Shown here piece by piece: positions 33,618 to 41,567 of a stretch of DNA of 64,000 bases. Where the stretch lies: assembly GCA_041166085.1 (NCBI GenBank), contig JBEEFP010000074.1, forward strand, positions 1 through 64,000, written 5' to 3'. The DNA comes from JBEEFP01 sp041166085. GTDB lineage: Bacteria; Actinomycetota; Acidimicrobiia; Acidimicrobiales; JAFATL01. Made by a program: the position numbers and the translations under genes. The notes beneath the pieces are model-generated. The model was not told the DNA's origin and made no database searches. It saw nothing but the letters and a program-made list of their open reading frames with translations. Position 1 is the first letter of the stretch. Every line of letters begins with the position of its first letter.

Positions 33618-34675
33618 GGTGCGCCGGCGTCCGCCGCGGGCAGGAACTCGGTGGCTTCGAGGTCGAGGATCTGCTGACAGTGCCGTGTGGCCATGGCCAT
33701 GAACATGTCGTCACCTCGAGGCGTGCGCTCGACCAACATCGACGCGGCGATCGCCATCACCAGTCCGCCGAAGGAGAAGCGGCGGTAGTCGGTCCAGCAC
33801 GTGTCCCAGTCGTAGTCGTCGACCCCGCCGGCGACGAGTGCCCCGTGGTACTCGCGCACGAGGTCGCGCTCGTTGGCCTGACGGTCCTCGGGGAGCAGGC
33901 CGGCACCGAGGAAGTACGAGGCGTCGGTGAGCCCGGGGCCGGTGCTCGCCGTCTGCCAGTCCACGACCGCGAGGGCGGGGGACTCGGCGTCCGTCCCGAA
34001 GAGCATGTTGTCGAGGCGGTAGTCGCCGTGGGTGACGGTGAGGGGCCCACCCCGCTGGGCGAAGAGGTGGGGCAACCCCGCGCTGAGACGGGCGGAGAGG
34101 TCGAGCTGCTCCTCGGTGAGGCGGTCGGCGTAGCGCTCGCGGAAGCCCACGTAGAGACCCTGCACGATCATGGTGGTGCCCGACGCGGCCTGGTCGCCCT
34201 TGTGCAACCACTCCAGGTCGAGCAATGACGGGTCGCCCCACCGAGGTGCGTGCAGCTTGGCCAGCTCCTCGAGCGCGATGGCGGCCTGGTCGATCGTGCA
34301 ACCGGCCAGCTGGTCGCCCTGCTGGGCGGGCGCCATGTCCTCCAGCACGATGGTGAACCAGCCCGTGTCCGTCTCGATCTCGGCGAAGTGACAGTGCGGT
34401 GTGCGGATGCCGACCGTCGGCAGGATGTCCTGGTAGCAGCGGACCTCGATCTCATAGCTGCGCAGTGCCAGTCCCGTCGCCCTGCTGGTGTCGTCGGCCG
34501 CCGCGAACTTGAGCACCACCGACTGGCCGCCGGGCTCGAGGCGGAAGCGCACGCTGTCCGCCATCTGCCCGGTGCCGACCGGGTGGGTGCTGAAGCTCTC
34601 GACGGGGAAGCCGAGGACATCGCTGAGCCACTCGGGCGTCACGTCATCGGGGCGGCGGGCGACGACATGTGTCAT
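33614..34675 (-). CDS. Aminoglycoside-phosphotransferase-like kinase
   Basis: A 353-residue kinase-fold protein. It has an N-lobe lysine in QSVVLKFAAAD, the Brenner-type catalytic loop THGDYRLDNMLF and the metal Asp in LAVVDWQTAS. Such proteins in these bacteria are usually annotated as phosphotransferases or ecdysteroid-kinase-like enzymes and often lie near acyl-CoA and LLM genes; no drug-resistance role is implied. It starts 4 bases after an LLM gene and overlaps the peptidase gene. Confidence 0.82.
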   Translation of the reverse strand: MTHVVARRPDDVTPEWLSDVLGFPVESFSTHPVGTGQMADSVRFRLEPGGQSVVLKFAAADDTSRATGLALRSYEIEVRCYQDILPTVGIRTPHCHFAEIETDTGWFTIVLEDMAPAQQGDQLAGCTIDQAAIALEELAKLHAPRWGDPSLLDLEWLHKGDQAASGTTMIVQGLYVGFRERYADRLTEEQLDLSARLSAGLPHLFAQRGGPLTVTHGDYRLDNMLFGTDAESPALAVVDWQTASTGPGLTDASYFLGAGLLPEDRQANERDLVREYHGALVAGGVDDYDWDTCWTDYRRFSFGGLVMAIAASMLVERTPRGDDMFMAMATRHCQQILDLEATEFLPAADAGAP

Positions 34676-34679
34676 CTGC

Positions 34680-35753
34680 TCACCGGCCCGGGTTGGCGGA
34701 GCGGCCCGCGAAGCGCTCGGCCGGCCGCACGGGCCGGTAGGCCTCGACGACCGACGCCAGTTGGTCGGGCGACGCGCCGTGGAGGATGACGCCGTCCGCG
34801 CCTGCGGCGAACTGGTCGACCACCCGCTTGGCGCACGTCTCCGGCGAGCCGACCGCCGCGGGCAGCCACTCGTCGGGGATGAGCGTGGCGATGTGCTCGA
34901 GCTGCTCCGTGGTGGCGAGGGCGTCGATCGCCCCGGGGATGGAGCCGACGACGGTGTCGGCGCGGAAGCGGGTGAGCGGCGCGGGGTCCCATCCGTTGAT
35001 GGCGACGAGGGCGTCGCCGTAGACCTGCATGTACGTGGCCATCCTGCCCACCAGACCCCGCTGCAGGTCCTCGTCCGAGCGGTCGACCAGGGTTGCGAGC
35101 ACCGCCCACACTCGCACGGCCTCGGGATCCCGGCCCGCGGCGGCCGCACCTCCGCGGATGGTGGCCACGCACCGGGCCAGGGCTTCGTCAGTGAAGAAGG
35201 TGTGGAGGATGACGCCGTCGGCCACACCACCCGCCCATGCCATCGTCTTCGGGCCGAGTGCCGACACGAGCACGGGGATGTCCTCGTCGAAGTCGGGATC
35301 GAGTCGCAGGAACGGGTACGACCCCGACGGACCGGAGTGGCCGAGGATGGTCTCGCCCCGCCACAGGCGGCGGTAGAGACCGATCGCGTCCTCCATGCTG
35401 GCGAGCGTCGAGCGGGGGACGCCCAGAGCGTCGGTGAGCGGCGTGATGCCGCGGCCGATGCCGAGCGCGAACCGGCCCTTGGTCAGCCGATGCAGGGTGG
35501 TGGCCCACGCCGCCGTCACGATGGGGTGCCGGGTCGGATGGTTGGTGACGCCGGTGGCGATGCCGATCTCCTGGGAGGCGGCGGCCACCGCGCCCGTGAG
35601 CGACGCGGCCTCCTTCACGTTGAAGCGCTCGGAGACGAAGCAGGACCCGAGGCCGACGCGCTCGCCCTCCCGCACCTCGTCGAGGAGCACGGCGGGGTCG
35701 GTGGCATGACCGGCCAGGCCGTACCACCCGAGCTCCACCAATCGATCGTCCAC
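34680..35753 (-). CDS. Luciferase-like (LLM) oxidoreductase
   Basis: LLM-fold enzyme of about 357 residues with LVELGWYGLAGHATDP, VGLGSCFVSERFNVKEA, TGVTNHPTRHPIVTAAWATTLHRL and GRFALGIGRGI. This resembles F420-dependent dehydrogenases that use a TIGR-type N-terminus. The start is uncertain: GTG 35753 is preferred because it avoids overlap with the divergent gene at 35780, while the frame is open to an ATG at 35789. It heads the operon LLM, kinase, peptidase. Confidence 0.8.
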   Translation of the reverse strand: MDDRLVELGWYGLAGHATDPAVLLDEVREGERVGLGSCFVSERFNVKEAASLTGAVAAASQEIGIATGVTNHPTRHPIVTAAWATTLHRLTKGRFALGIGRGITPLTDALGVPRSTLASMEDAIGLYRRLWRGETILGHSGPSGSYPFLRLDPDFDEDIPVLVSALGPKTMAWAGGVADGVILHTFFTDEALARCVATIRGGAAAAGRDPEAVRVWAVLATLVDRSDEDLQRGLVGRMATYMQVYGDALVAINGWDPAPLTRFRADTVVGSIPGAIDALATTEQLEHIATLIPDEWLPAAVGSPETCAKRVVDQFAAGADGVILHGASPDQLASVVEAYRPVRPAERFAGRSANPGR

Positions 35754-35765
35754 GGACTGATGTTC

Positions 35766-35771
35766 TACCGT
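35766..35771 (+). promoter_or_regulatory. -10 element of the acyltransferase gene
   Basis: TACCGT plus 8 bases leads to the GTG at 35780. No ribosome site is present, so a leaderless or nearly leaderless mRNA is predicted. Confidence 0.45.
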
Positions 35772-35779
35772 CTCTTGTC

Positions 35780-36466
35780 GTGGTCGCACCGAAGGACATC
35801 TCGCCCCGCACGAGGAAGGCGGCCTCCTGGGTCATCAATCGGGCGTGGAGCTGGATCAGCGTGCTGGGCGTGGTCGCGTCCGGTGACGCGCTGAGCAAGC
35901 GCTACGGGCACATGGGGGAGGGCAGCTCGATCGCCTTCCCGCCGGGAGCCGTCTTCGGCGAGCAATGGATCAGCATCGGCTCCGACACCATGATCGGGCC
36001 GCACGTCAGCGTGGCCGCCGGCATGTTCGGCGAGTACTTCCCCGACGACGCGTTCCCCATCGTGTCCATCGGTGACCGTTGCGCCATCGGCCGAGGCTCC
36101 ACCATCCTCGGCCGGGCCCGCATCGAGATCGGCGACGACGTCATGACGGGGCCGCACGTGTACATCACCGACCACAACCACACGTACGACGATCTGGACG
36201 TGCCGATCGGCAAGCAGTGGTTCGAGCACGACCCGGTGTCGATCGGGTCGGGCAGCTGGATCGGCACCGGGGCGATCATCCTGCCGGGCACCCGGCTCGG
36301 CCGCCATGTCACCGTCGCCGGCGGCGCGGTCGTGCGGGGCGAGATCCCCGACAACTCCGTCGTGGCCGGCATCCCCGCCAAGGTCGTCCGCCGCCACACG
36401 GAAGCGGGCGGCTGGGACCCGCCCCTCACCCGCGTCATCGAGACCCCCGACGGCTGGTTCGCCTGA
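35780..36466 (+). CDS. Hexapeptide-repeat acyltransferase
   Basis: A 228-residue left-handed beta-helix protein of the acetyltransferase (Maa/LacA-like) superfamily. Repeats are seen from GSDTMIGPHVSV through IGRGSTILGRARIEIGDDV, the catalytic-loop His segment ITDHNHTYDD, VSIGSGSWIGTGAIILPGTRLG and GGAVVRGEIPDNSVVAGIPAKVV. It probably transfers an acetyl or acyl group to a sugar or other hydroxyl or amine. Single gene, divergent from an LLM operon and convergent with a P450. Confidence 0.87.
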   Translation: MVAPKDISPRTRKAASWVINRAWSWISVLGVVASGDALSKRYGHMGEGSSIAFPPGAVFGEQWISIGSDTMIGPHVSVAAGMFGEYFPDDAFPIVSIGDRCAIGRGSTILGRARIEIGDDVMTGPHVYITDHNHTYDDLDVPIGKQWFEHDPVSIGSGSWIGTGAIILPGTRLGRHVTVAGGAVVRGEIPDNSVVAGIPAKVVRRHTEAGGWDPPLTRVIETPDGWFA

Positions 36467-36470
36467 CGGG

Positions 36471-37634
36471 TTAGGTCGTGAACGGCACGTGTTCGAAGCC
36501 GTGGACGTTCGACATGTGGACGCGCACGAGGTTGGGCTCGTCGACGGTGTAGTCCGGGAAGCGGCGCAGGAACTCCTCGACACCGACGCGACCCTCGAGG
36601 CGGGCGAGAGCGGCGCCGAGGCAGAAGTGGATGCCGTGCCCCAGGCTGATGTGCTGCTGCCCGTCGTCACGGGTGATGTCGTAGCGGTCGGGGTCGCGGT
36701 AGGCGCGTTCGTCGCGGTTGGCCGCGCCGGTGACGACGATGACACGGTCGCCCGCGGGAATAGTGCGCCCGTGCTTGGTGACGTCGCGCGTCGCGGTGCG
36801 TCCCTGGTACTGCGACGGCGGCCAGTAGCGCAGGGTCTCCTCGACCGCCCCCGGGATCAGTGACGCGTCCTCGACGAGCATGGCGCGCTGGTCGGGGTGG
36901 CGGGCCAACAGCACGCACGCATTGGCCAGCAGCTTGGTGACGGTCTCCGTGCCCGCCGCCCCGATGAGGCCGCAGAAGCCGGCGACCTCCGCGTCGGTGA
37001 GGTCGGCATCGATGAGGTGGCTGATGAAGTCGTCGCCCCGGTTGGCGCGGAGCATGGCCGCCCGCTCGTACCAGTAGGCGGTGGACTTGGCACTCGCCTC
37101 CGTCGCCCGCCGCGGAACGCCAGGGTCGTTGTCGTCCCGCTCGAGGCCCACGTCGGCCAGACGCCGTAGCTCTCGGCGGTCGCTCTCGGGGACGCCGAGG
37201 AGGGTGAAGATGACGTCCATCGGCAGCAATGACGAGAACGACCCGACGAAGTCGCCGCCGCCCGCCTCCTCCAGTTCGTCGAGGTACTTCGCGGCGATGA
37301 CCCGGACCGACTCCTCGAGGCCGCCGATGCGCCGGGGGGTGAAGACCCGGCTCACGAGCGACCGCAGCTGATCGTGGCGGGGCGGGTCGAGGGCGATCAT
37401 CATCGGCAGCAGCTCGAAATAGCGGCGGTCGATCTTCTCGATCATGGGCCCGTCGGCCGAGCTGAAGGTCTCCCAGTCCCGTGATGCCTCCAGGACGTCG
37501 GCGTACCGGGTGAGGGCCCAGAATCCGAGCTCCTGGTTGTGGTGGCACGGGTCCGTGTCCCGCAGCGCCTTGTACGTGGGGTACGGGTCCTCGTGGAAGG
37601 CGTAGGAGAACGGGTTCAGCACAAGACTGCTCAC
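36471..37634 (-). CDS. Cytochrome P450
   Basis: Soluble haem monooxygenase of about 387 residues, beginning VLNPFSYAFHEDPYPTYKALRD. The I-helix oxygen motif is AAGTETVTKLL and the K-helix ExxR is EETLRYWPP. The haem-Cys loop is HISLGHGIHFCLGAALARLE. The start is GTG 37634 (37622 is possible) because the open frame further upstream enters the typA gene. It shares an overlapping promoter with typA. The substrate is unknown; redox partners are not adjacent. Confidence 0.88.
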   Translation of the reverse strand: MSSLVLNPFSYAFHEDPYPTYKALRDTDPCHHNQELGFWALTRYADVLEASRDWETFSSADGPMIEKIDRRYFELLPMMIALDPPRHDQLRSLVSRVFTPRRIGGLEESVRVIAAKYLDELEEAGGGDFVGSFSSLLPMDVIFTLLGVPESDRRELRRLADVGLERDDNDPGVPRRATEASAKSTAYWYERAAMLRANRGDDFISHLIDADLTDAEVAGFCGLIGAAGTETVTKLLANACVLLARHPDQRAMLVEDASLIPGAVEETLRYWPPSQYQGRTATRDVTKHGRTIPAGDRVIVVTGAANRDERAYRDPDRYDITRDDGQQHISLGHGIHFCLGAALARLEGRVGVEEFLRRFPDYTVDEPNLVRVHMSNVHGFEHVPFTT

Positions 37635-37643
37635 AGGACCCGA

Positions 37644-37653
37644 ACGGTAGACT
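37644..37653. promoter_or_regulatory. Overlapping back-to-back -10 elements (P450 / typA)
   Basis: TAGACT (37648-37653, plus strand) serves typA and TACCGT (37649-37644, minus strand) serves the P450. They share the same TA step. Expected starts lie about 5 bases before the typA ATG and next to the P450 GTG. Confidence 0.45.
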
Positions 37654-37665
37654 GAACAGTTCCCT

Positions 37666-39489
37666 ATGAGCGGTCCCGCAATCAGAAACGTCGCGCTCGT
37701 CGCGCACGTCGACCACGGCAAGACCACCCTCGTGGACACCATCCTGCGCCAGACAGGGGTGTTCAACACCCACGAGGCGCTGGTCGACCGCGTCATGGAC
37801 TCCAACGACCAGGAGCGCGAGCGGGGCATCACCATTCTGGCCAAGGCCGCATCGGTGCACTGGCGCGACGTCAAGATCAACCTGGTGGACACGCCGGGTC
37901 ACGCCGACTTCGGCGGCGAGGTCGAGCGGGCGCTCGCCATGGTCGACGGCGTCCTGCTGCTCGTCGACGCCGCCGAAGGCCCCCTGCCCCAGACCCGCTA
38001 CGTGCTGCAGAAGGCGGTGGCGGCCGACCTGCCCGCCATCGTCGTGCTCAACAAGGTGGACCGCAGCGACGCCCGCCCCGAAGAGGTGCTCGACGAGATC
38101 TACCAGCTGTTCATGGACCTCGAGGTGCCCGACCACCACATCGAGTTCCCGGTGATCTCCGCCATCGCCCGAGAGGGGCGGGCGTGCGAAGGCGTCGGTA
38201 TGCCGGCCGCCGACGCCACCCTGGCTCCGTTGCTCGATGCCGTCCTCAAGACGGTGCTGGCGCCGATCGGCGACCCGGCCGCGCCGCTGCAGGCCCTCGT
38301 CACCAACCTCGACGCGTCGGACTACCTCGGCCGCCTCGCCATCGGTCGCGTCATGCGCGGCACGCTGCGAGCCAACCGTCCGGTGGCGGTGGTCGGTTCC
38401 AGCGAGGACGCCCCCGTCGTGCGCAAGCCCACGCAGCTGCTCGCGGTCGAGGGCCTCGGCCGGGTCGACGCGGAGGAGCTGGTCGCCGGCGACCTGTTCA
38501 TCATCGCCGGCTACCCCGAGATCGAGATCGGCGACACCCTGGCCGACCCGACCGACCTCGATCCGCTGCCGCGCCTCACCGTCGACGAGCCTGTCCTGCG
38601 CATGACGTTCGGCGTGAACACCTCGCCGCTGGCCGGCAAGGACGGCGGCCGCTTCCTCACGTCGCGGCACCTCCGGGAGCGCCTCGACCGCGAGGTGCTC
38701 GGCAACGTGGCCATCCGGGTGGAGGACACCGAGTCGCCTGACGTCATCCAGGTTGCGGGCCGCGGCGAGCTGCAGCTGGCCGTCCTCATCGAGTCGATGC
38801 GCCGGGAGGGCTACGAGCTCGAGGTCAGTCGGCCCGAGGTCTTCACCAAAGAGATCGACGGCAAGCGCCACGAGCCGGTGGAGGAGGGCATCGTCGACGT
38901 GCCCGACGAGCACGTGGGCACGATCACCCAGGCCCTCGCCGCCCGCAAAGGCACGGTGCTCGACATCCGCGCCGGCGATCCCGGTCGCACCATCCTCAGC
39001 TTCGAGGCGCCGGCCCGGGGGCTGCTCGGGTTCCACTCCCAGCTGCTCACGTCCACCCGCGGCACGGCGCTCATCCACACCCGGCATCGGGGCTGGGCGC
39101 CCTGGTTCGGCGACCTGCCGCACCGCCGGGGCGGCACCATGGTCGCCGACCGCCAGGGCAGGTCCACCGGCTACGCCCTCGACGCGCTCCAGCCTCGCGG
39201 TGAGCTGTTCATCGGTCCGGGCGAGGAGGTCTACGAGGGCATGGTGGTGGGCGAGAACGCCCGCCCGGGCGACATGCTCGTCAACGTCACGCGTGAGAAG
39301 CAGAAGACCAACATCCGCACCCACGCGGCCGACGACGCCATCAAGCTGACGCCGCCCCGGGTGCTCACCATCGAGACGGGTGTGGAGTTCATCTCCGACG
39401 ACGAGCTGGTCGAGATCACGCCCAAGTCGGTCAGGGTGCGCAAGCGCATCCTCAAGGAGCAGGACCGCCGCCGCCTCGGGCGCAAGTGA
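37666..39489 (+). CDS. typA: Ribosome-associated GTPase TypA/BipA
   Basis: Translational GTPase of 607 residues related to EF-G, acting on the ribosome in stress and assembly. G motifs are AHVDHGKTT (G1), the switch RERGITI, VDTPGHADFGGEVE (G3) and VLNKVDRSDA (G4). Domains II, III and V follow and the C-terminal domain is the TypA-specific form (GYALDALQPRGELFIGPG). An oligopeptide ABC transporter follows 43 bases later under its own promoter. A comparable link of typA to a family 5 binding protein (lpqW) exists in mycobacteria. Confidence 0.95.
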   Translation: MSGPAIRNVALVAHVDHGKTTLVDTILRQTGVFNTHEALVDRVMDSNDQERERGITILAKAASVHWRDVKINLVDTPGHADFGGEVERALAMVDGVLLLVDAAEGPLPQTRYVLQKAVAADLPAIVVLNKVDRSDARPEEVLDEIYQLFMDLEVPDHHIEFPVISAIAREGRACEGVGMPAADATLAPLLDAVLKTVLAPIGDPAAPLQALVTNLDASDYLGRLAIGRVMRGTLRANRPVAVVGSSEDAPVVRKPTQLLAVEGLGRVDAEELVAGDLFIIAGYPEIEIGDTLADPTDLDPLPRLTVDEPVLRMTFGVNTSPLAGKDGGRFLTSRHLRERLDREVLGNVAIRVEDTESPDVIQVAGRGELQLAVLIESMRREGYELEVSRPEVFTKEIDGKRHEPVEEGIVDVPDEHVGTITQALAARKGTVLDIRAGDPGRTILSFEAPARGLLGFHSQLLTSTRGTALIHTRHRGWAPWFGDLPHRRGGTMVADRQGRSTGYALDALQPRGELFIGPGEEVYEGMVVGENARPGDMLVNVTREKQKTNIRTHAADDAIKLTPPRVLTIETGVEFISDDELVEITPKSVRVRKRILKEQDRRRLGRK

Positions 39490-39520
39490 TCAACGTCCCC
39501 GGCCGGGCCGGTTCTCCCGG

Positions 39521-39526
39521 TACGGT
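39521..39526 (+). promoter_or_regulatory. -10 element of the oligopeptide transporter operon
   Basis: TACGGT plus 6 bases leads to the GTG of the first permease at 39533, predicting a leaderless message. Confidence 0.5.
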
Positions 39527-39532
39527 CTCACC

Positions 39533-40516
39533 GTGGGGAAGTTCCTCCTACGGCGGTTCGCCAACTACCTGATCCTCATCGCGTTGGCGACGACGCTCGG
39601 CTACATGCTCGCCGCGGTCAGCCTCCACCCGCGGTCCAACTACGAGGGTCGCAACCCTCCGCCGCCCAAGGCGTCGATCGACCGCACCCTCGACGACCTG
39701 AACCTCAACAACGAGACGCCGGTGCTGACGCGCTTCGGTCGATGGGCCGAGGGCGTGTCCCATGGGGACCTCAACAAGACGCTCGGCGGCCAGCGGGTCA
39801 GCACCGAGATGCGCCGCCGGGTGGGCGTGAGCCTCCGGCTCCTGTTGATCGGCTCCGTCCTCGGCGGCGTCCTGGGCGTCGCGGTCGGCGTGCTCGGGGC
39901 GGTGCGCCAGTACAAACCGTCGGACTACGTCGCCACCAGCCTGTCGTTCTTCGTCCTCTCGGTGCCTGTGTTCCTGCTCGCCGTCCTGCTCAAGGTCGGC
40001 GCGCTCGACATCAACAACCGTGTCGGGCACACCGTCTTCTATTACACGGGCGAGTTCACGCCCGGGCTGCAGAGCGGCTGGTGGGCGCGCATGATCGACC
40101 GCTTGCAGCACCTGGTGCTCCCGACGTTGAGCCTGGTGCTGGGGCAGATCGCGTTCTACAGCCGATACCAGCGCAACGCCATGCTCGACGTGCTCGGCAG
40201 CGATTTCCTGCGCACGGCCCAGGCCAAGGGCCTCCGCCGGCGGACCGCGCTCGTCAAGCACGGACTGCGCACCGCGCTGATCCCGATGGCGACCTTCTTC
40301 GCCTACGAGTTCGGCCTGCTCCTCACCGGCGCAACCTTCACCGAGAAGATCTTCGGCTGGCACGGCATGGGGGAGTGGCTCATCGACTCGATCAGCCGGA
40401 ACGACGTGAACGCGGTCGTCGCCGTCATCCTCTTCGTCGCCGTGCTCGTGCTCATCGCCGGCATGCTCGCCGACGTCCTGCTCGCCGCCCTCGATCCGCG
40501 GGTTCGCGTGTCGTGA
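39533..40516 (+). CDS. Oligopeptide ABC transporter permease (DppB/OppB type)
   Basis: Membrane permease of 327 residues with a first helix at LLRRFANYLILIALATTLGY, a long extracytoplasmic segment, and four or five further helices. The EAA-like loop reads FLRTAQAKGLRRRTALVKHGLRTALIP, and the end WLIDSISRNDVNAVVAVILFVA is typical for the family. The GTG at 39533 is used because a -10 lies just before it; the longer frame runs back into typA. It imports peptides or related solutes together with the next three genes. Confidence 0.9.
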   Translation: MGKFLLRRFANYLILIALATTLGYMLAAVSLHPRSNYEGRNPPPPKASIDRTLDDLNLNNETPVLTRFGRWAEGVSHGDLNKTLGGQRVSTEMRRRVGVSLRLLLIGSVLGGVLGVAVGVLGAVRQYKPSDYVATSLSFFVLSVPVFLLAVLLKVGALDINNRVGHTVFYYTGEFTPGLQSGWWARMIDRLQHLVLPTLSLVLGQIAFYSRYQRNAMLDVLGSDFLRTAQAKGLRRRTALVKHGLRTALIPMATFFAYEFGLLLTGATFTEKIFGWHGMGEWLIDSISRNDVNAVVAVILFVAVLVLIAGMLADVLLAALDPRVRVS

Positions 40517-40530
40517 CCGCCATCCCCACT

Positions 40531-40581
40531 CGACTTTGCGGGACTTTCCCGCGGTATTCGCGGGAAAGTCCCGCAAAGTCG
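40531..40581. terminator. 23-bp perfect hairpin inside the transporter operon
   Basis: The arms at 40531-40553 and 40559-40581 are perfect complements over 23 bases with the loop GTATT. The hairpin lies between the two permease genes, 14 bases after the first stop and 29 before the next start. No T-tract follows. It may lower or process the downstream message, or be a repeat unit. Confidence 0.65.
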
Positions 40582-40610
40582 TGGGTTGGCGCCGGTTGCG
40601 AGGGCCGCCA

Positions 40611-41567
40611 ATGAGCATGCCGACCGATCCGCTGATGATCGTGGCCGCCGAGGAGGCAGCCGCGGCGGTCGTCGGGGGCGGGCCCGACGGCGAGGAGGAG
40701 GAGGGCCTGTCCCGCGGCCGGCTGGTGCTGCGCCGGTTCCGGCGACGCAAGGTGGCGATGGCTGGCCTGGTGGTGCTGGCGTTCCTGTTCCTGCTCGCCT
40801 TCGTCGGGCCCCACCTCTCGCAGTGGGACTACAGGTCGAAGGACTTCAACGCCTTCCTGCAAGGGCCGTCCACCAGCCACTGGTTCGGCACCACCCAGAT
40901 CGGCCAGGACGTCTACGCCCAAACGCTTCGGGGCCTCCAGAAGTCGCTGGTGATCGGCCTGCTCGTCGCCCTGTTCTCCACCGGCCTCGCCGCACTCGTG
41001 GGCGCGTCGGCCGGGTATCTCGGCGGCTGGACCGACCGCAGCCTGATGTGGGTCGTCGACCTGCTCCTCGTGCTTCCCGACTTCCTGATCATCGCCATCC
41101 TCAGCCCGAACTTCCGAGGCAAGACGTGGCTGCTGTTCGTCGTCCTGCTGGCCGCCTTCAGCTGGATGATCACGGCCCGGGTGGTGCGCGGGTTCGCCCT
41201 CAGCCTGCGCGAGCGGGAGTTCGTGCAGGCCGCGAAGTTCATGGGCGTGCCGTCGCGCACGATCATCTTCCGGCACCTGCTGCCCAACATGTCGTCGTTC
41301 CTGATCATCGACGCGACCATCAGCGTTGGTGGCGCCATCATCGCCGAGACGGGACTCAGCTATTTCGGATTCGGCGTGCAACCGCCCGACGTCTCGCTCG
41401 GAACCCTGATCGCCGAGGGGACGAACTCCGCGCTCACCTATCCCTGGCTCTTCATGTTCTCCGGCGGGCTCCTCATCCTCACCGTGCTCGCCGTGAGCGT
41501 GATCGGCGACGGCATGCGCGACGCCCTCGACCCGAACGCGGGCGGCTCGGCGAGCAGGGCCGAATGA
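40611..41567 (+). CDS. Oligopeptide ABC transporter permease (DppC/OppC type)
   Basis: Permease of 318 residues. An acidic cytosolic tail of about 40 residues precedes the family's RRFRRRKVAMAGLVVL helix. The loop STSHWFGTTQIGQDVYAQ and the EAA segment VQAAKFMGVPSRTIIFRHLLPN are typical. The first ATG after the hairpin, at 40611, is used. Its stop overlaps the ATPase ATG (ATGA). Confidence 0.9.
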   Translation: MSMPTDPLMIVAAEEAAAAVVGGGPDGEEEEGLSRGRLVLRRFRRRKVAMAGLVVLAFLFLLAFVGPHLSQWDYRSKDFNAFLQGPSTSHWFGTTQIGQDVYAQTLRGLQKSLVIGLLVALFSTGLAALVGASAGYLGGWTDRSLMWVVDLLLVLPDFLIIAILSPNFRGKTWLLFVVLLAAFSWMITARVVRGFALSLREREFVQAAKFMGVPSRTIIFRHLLPNMSSFLIIDATISVGGAIIAETGLSYFGFGVQPPDVSLGTLIAEGTNSALTYPWLFMFSGGLLILTVLAVSVIGDGMRDALDPNAGGSASRAE

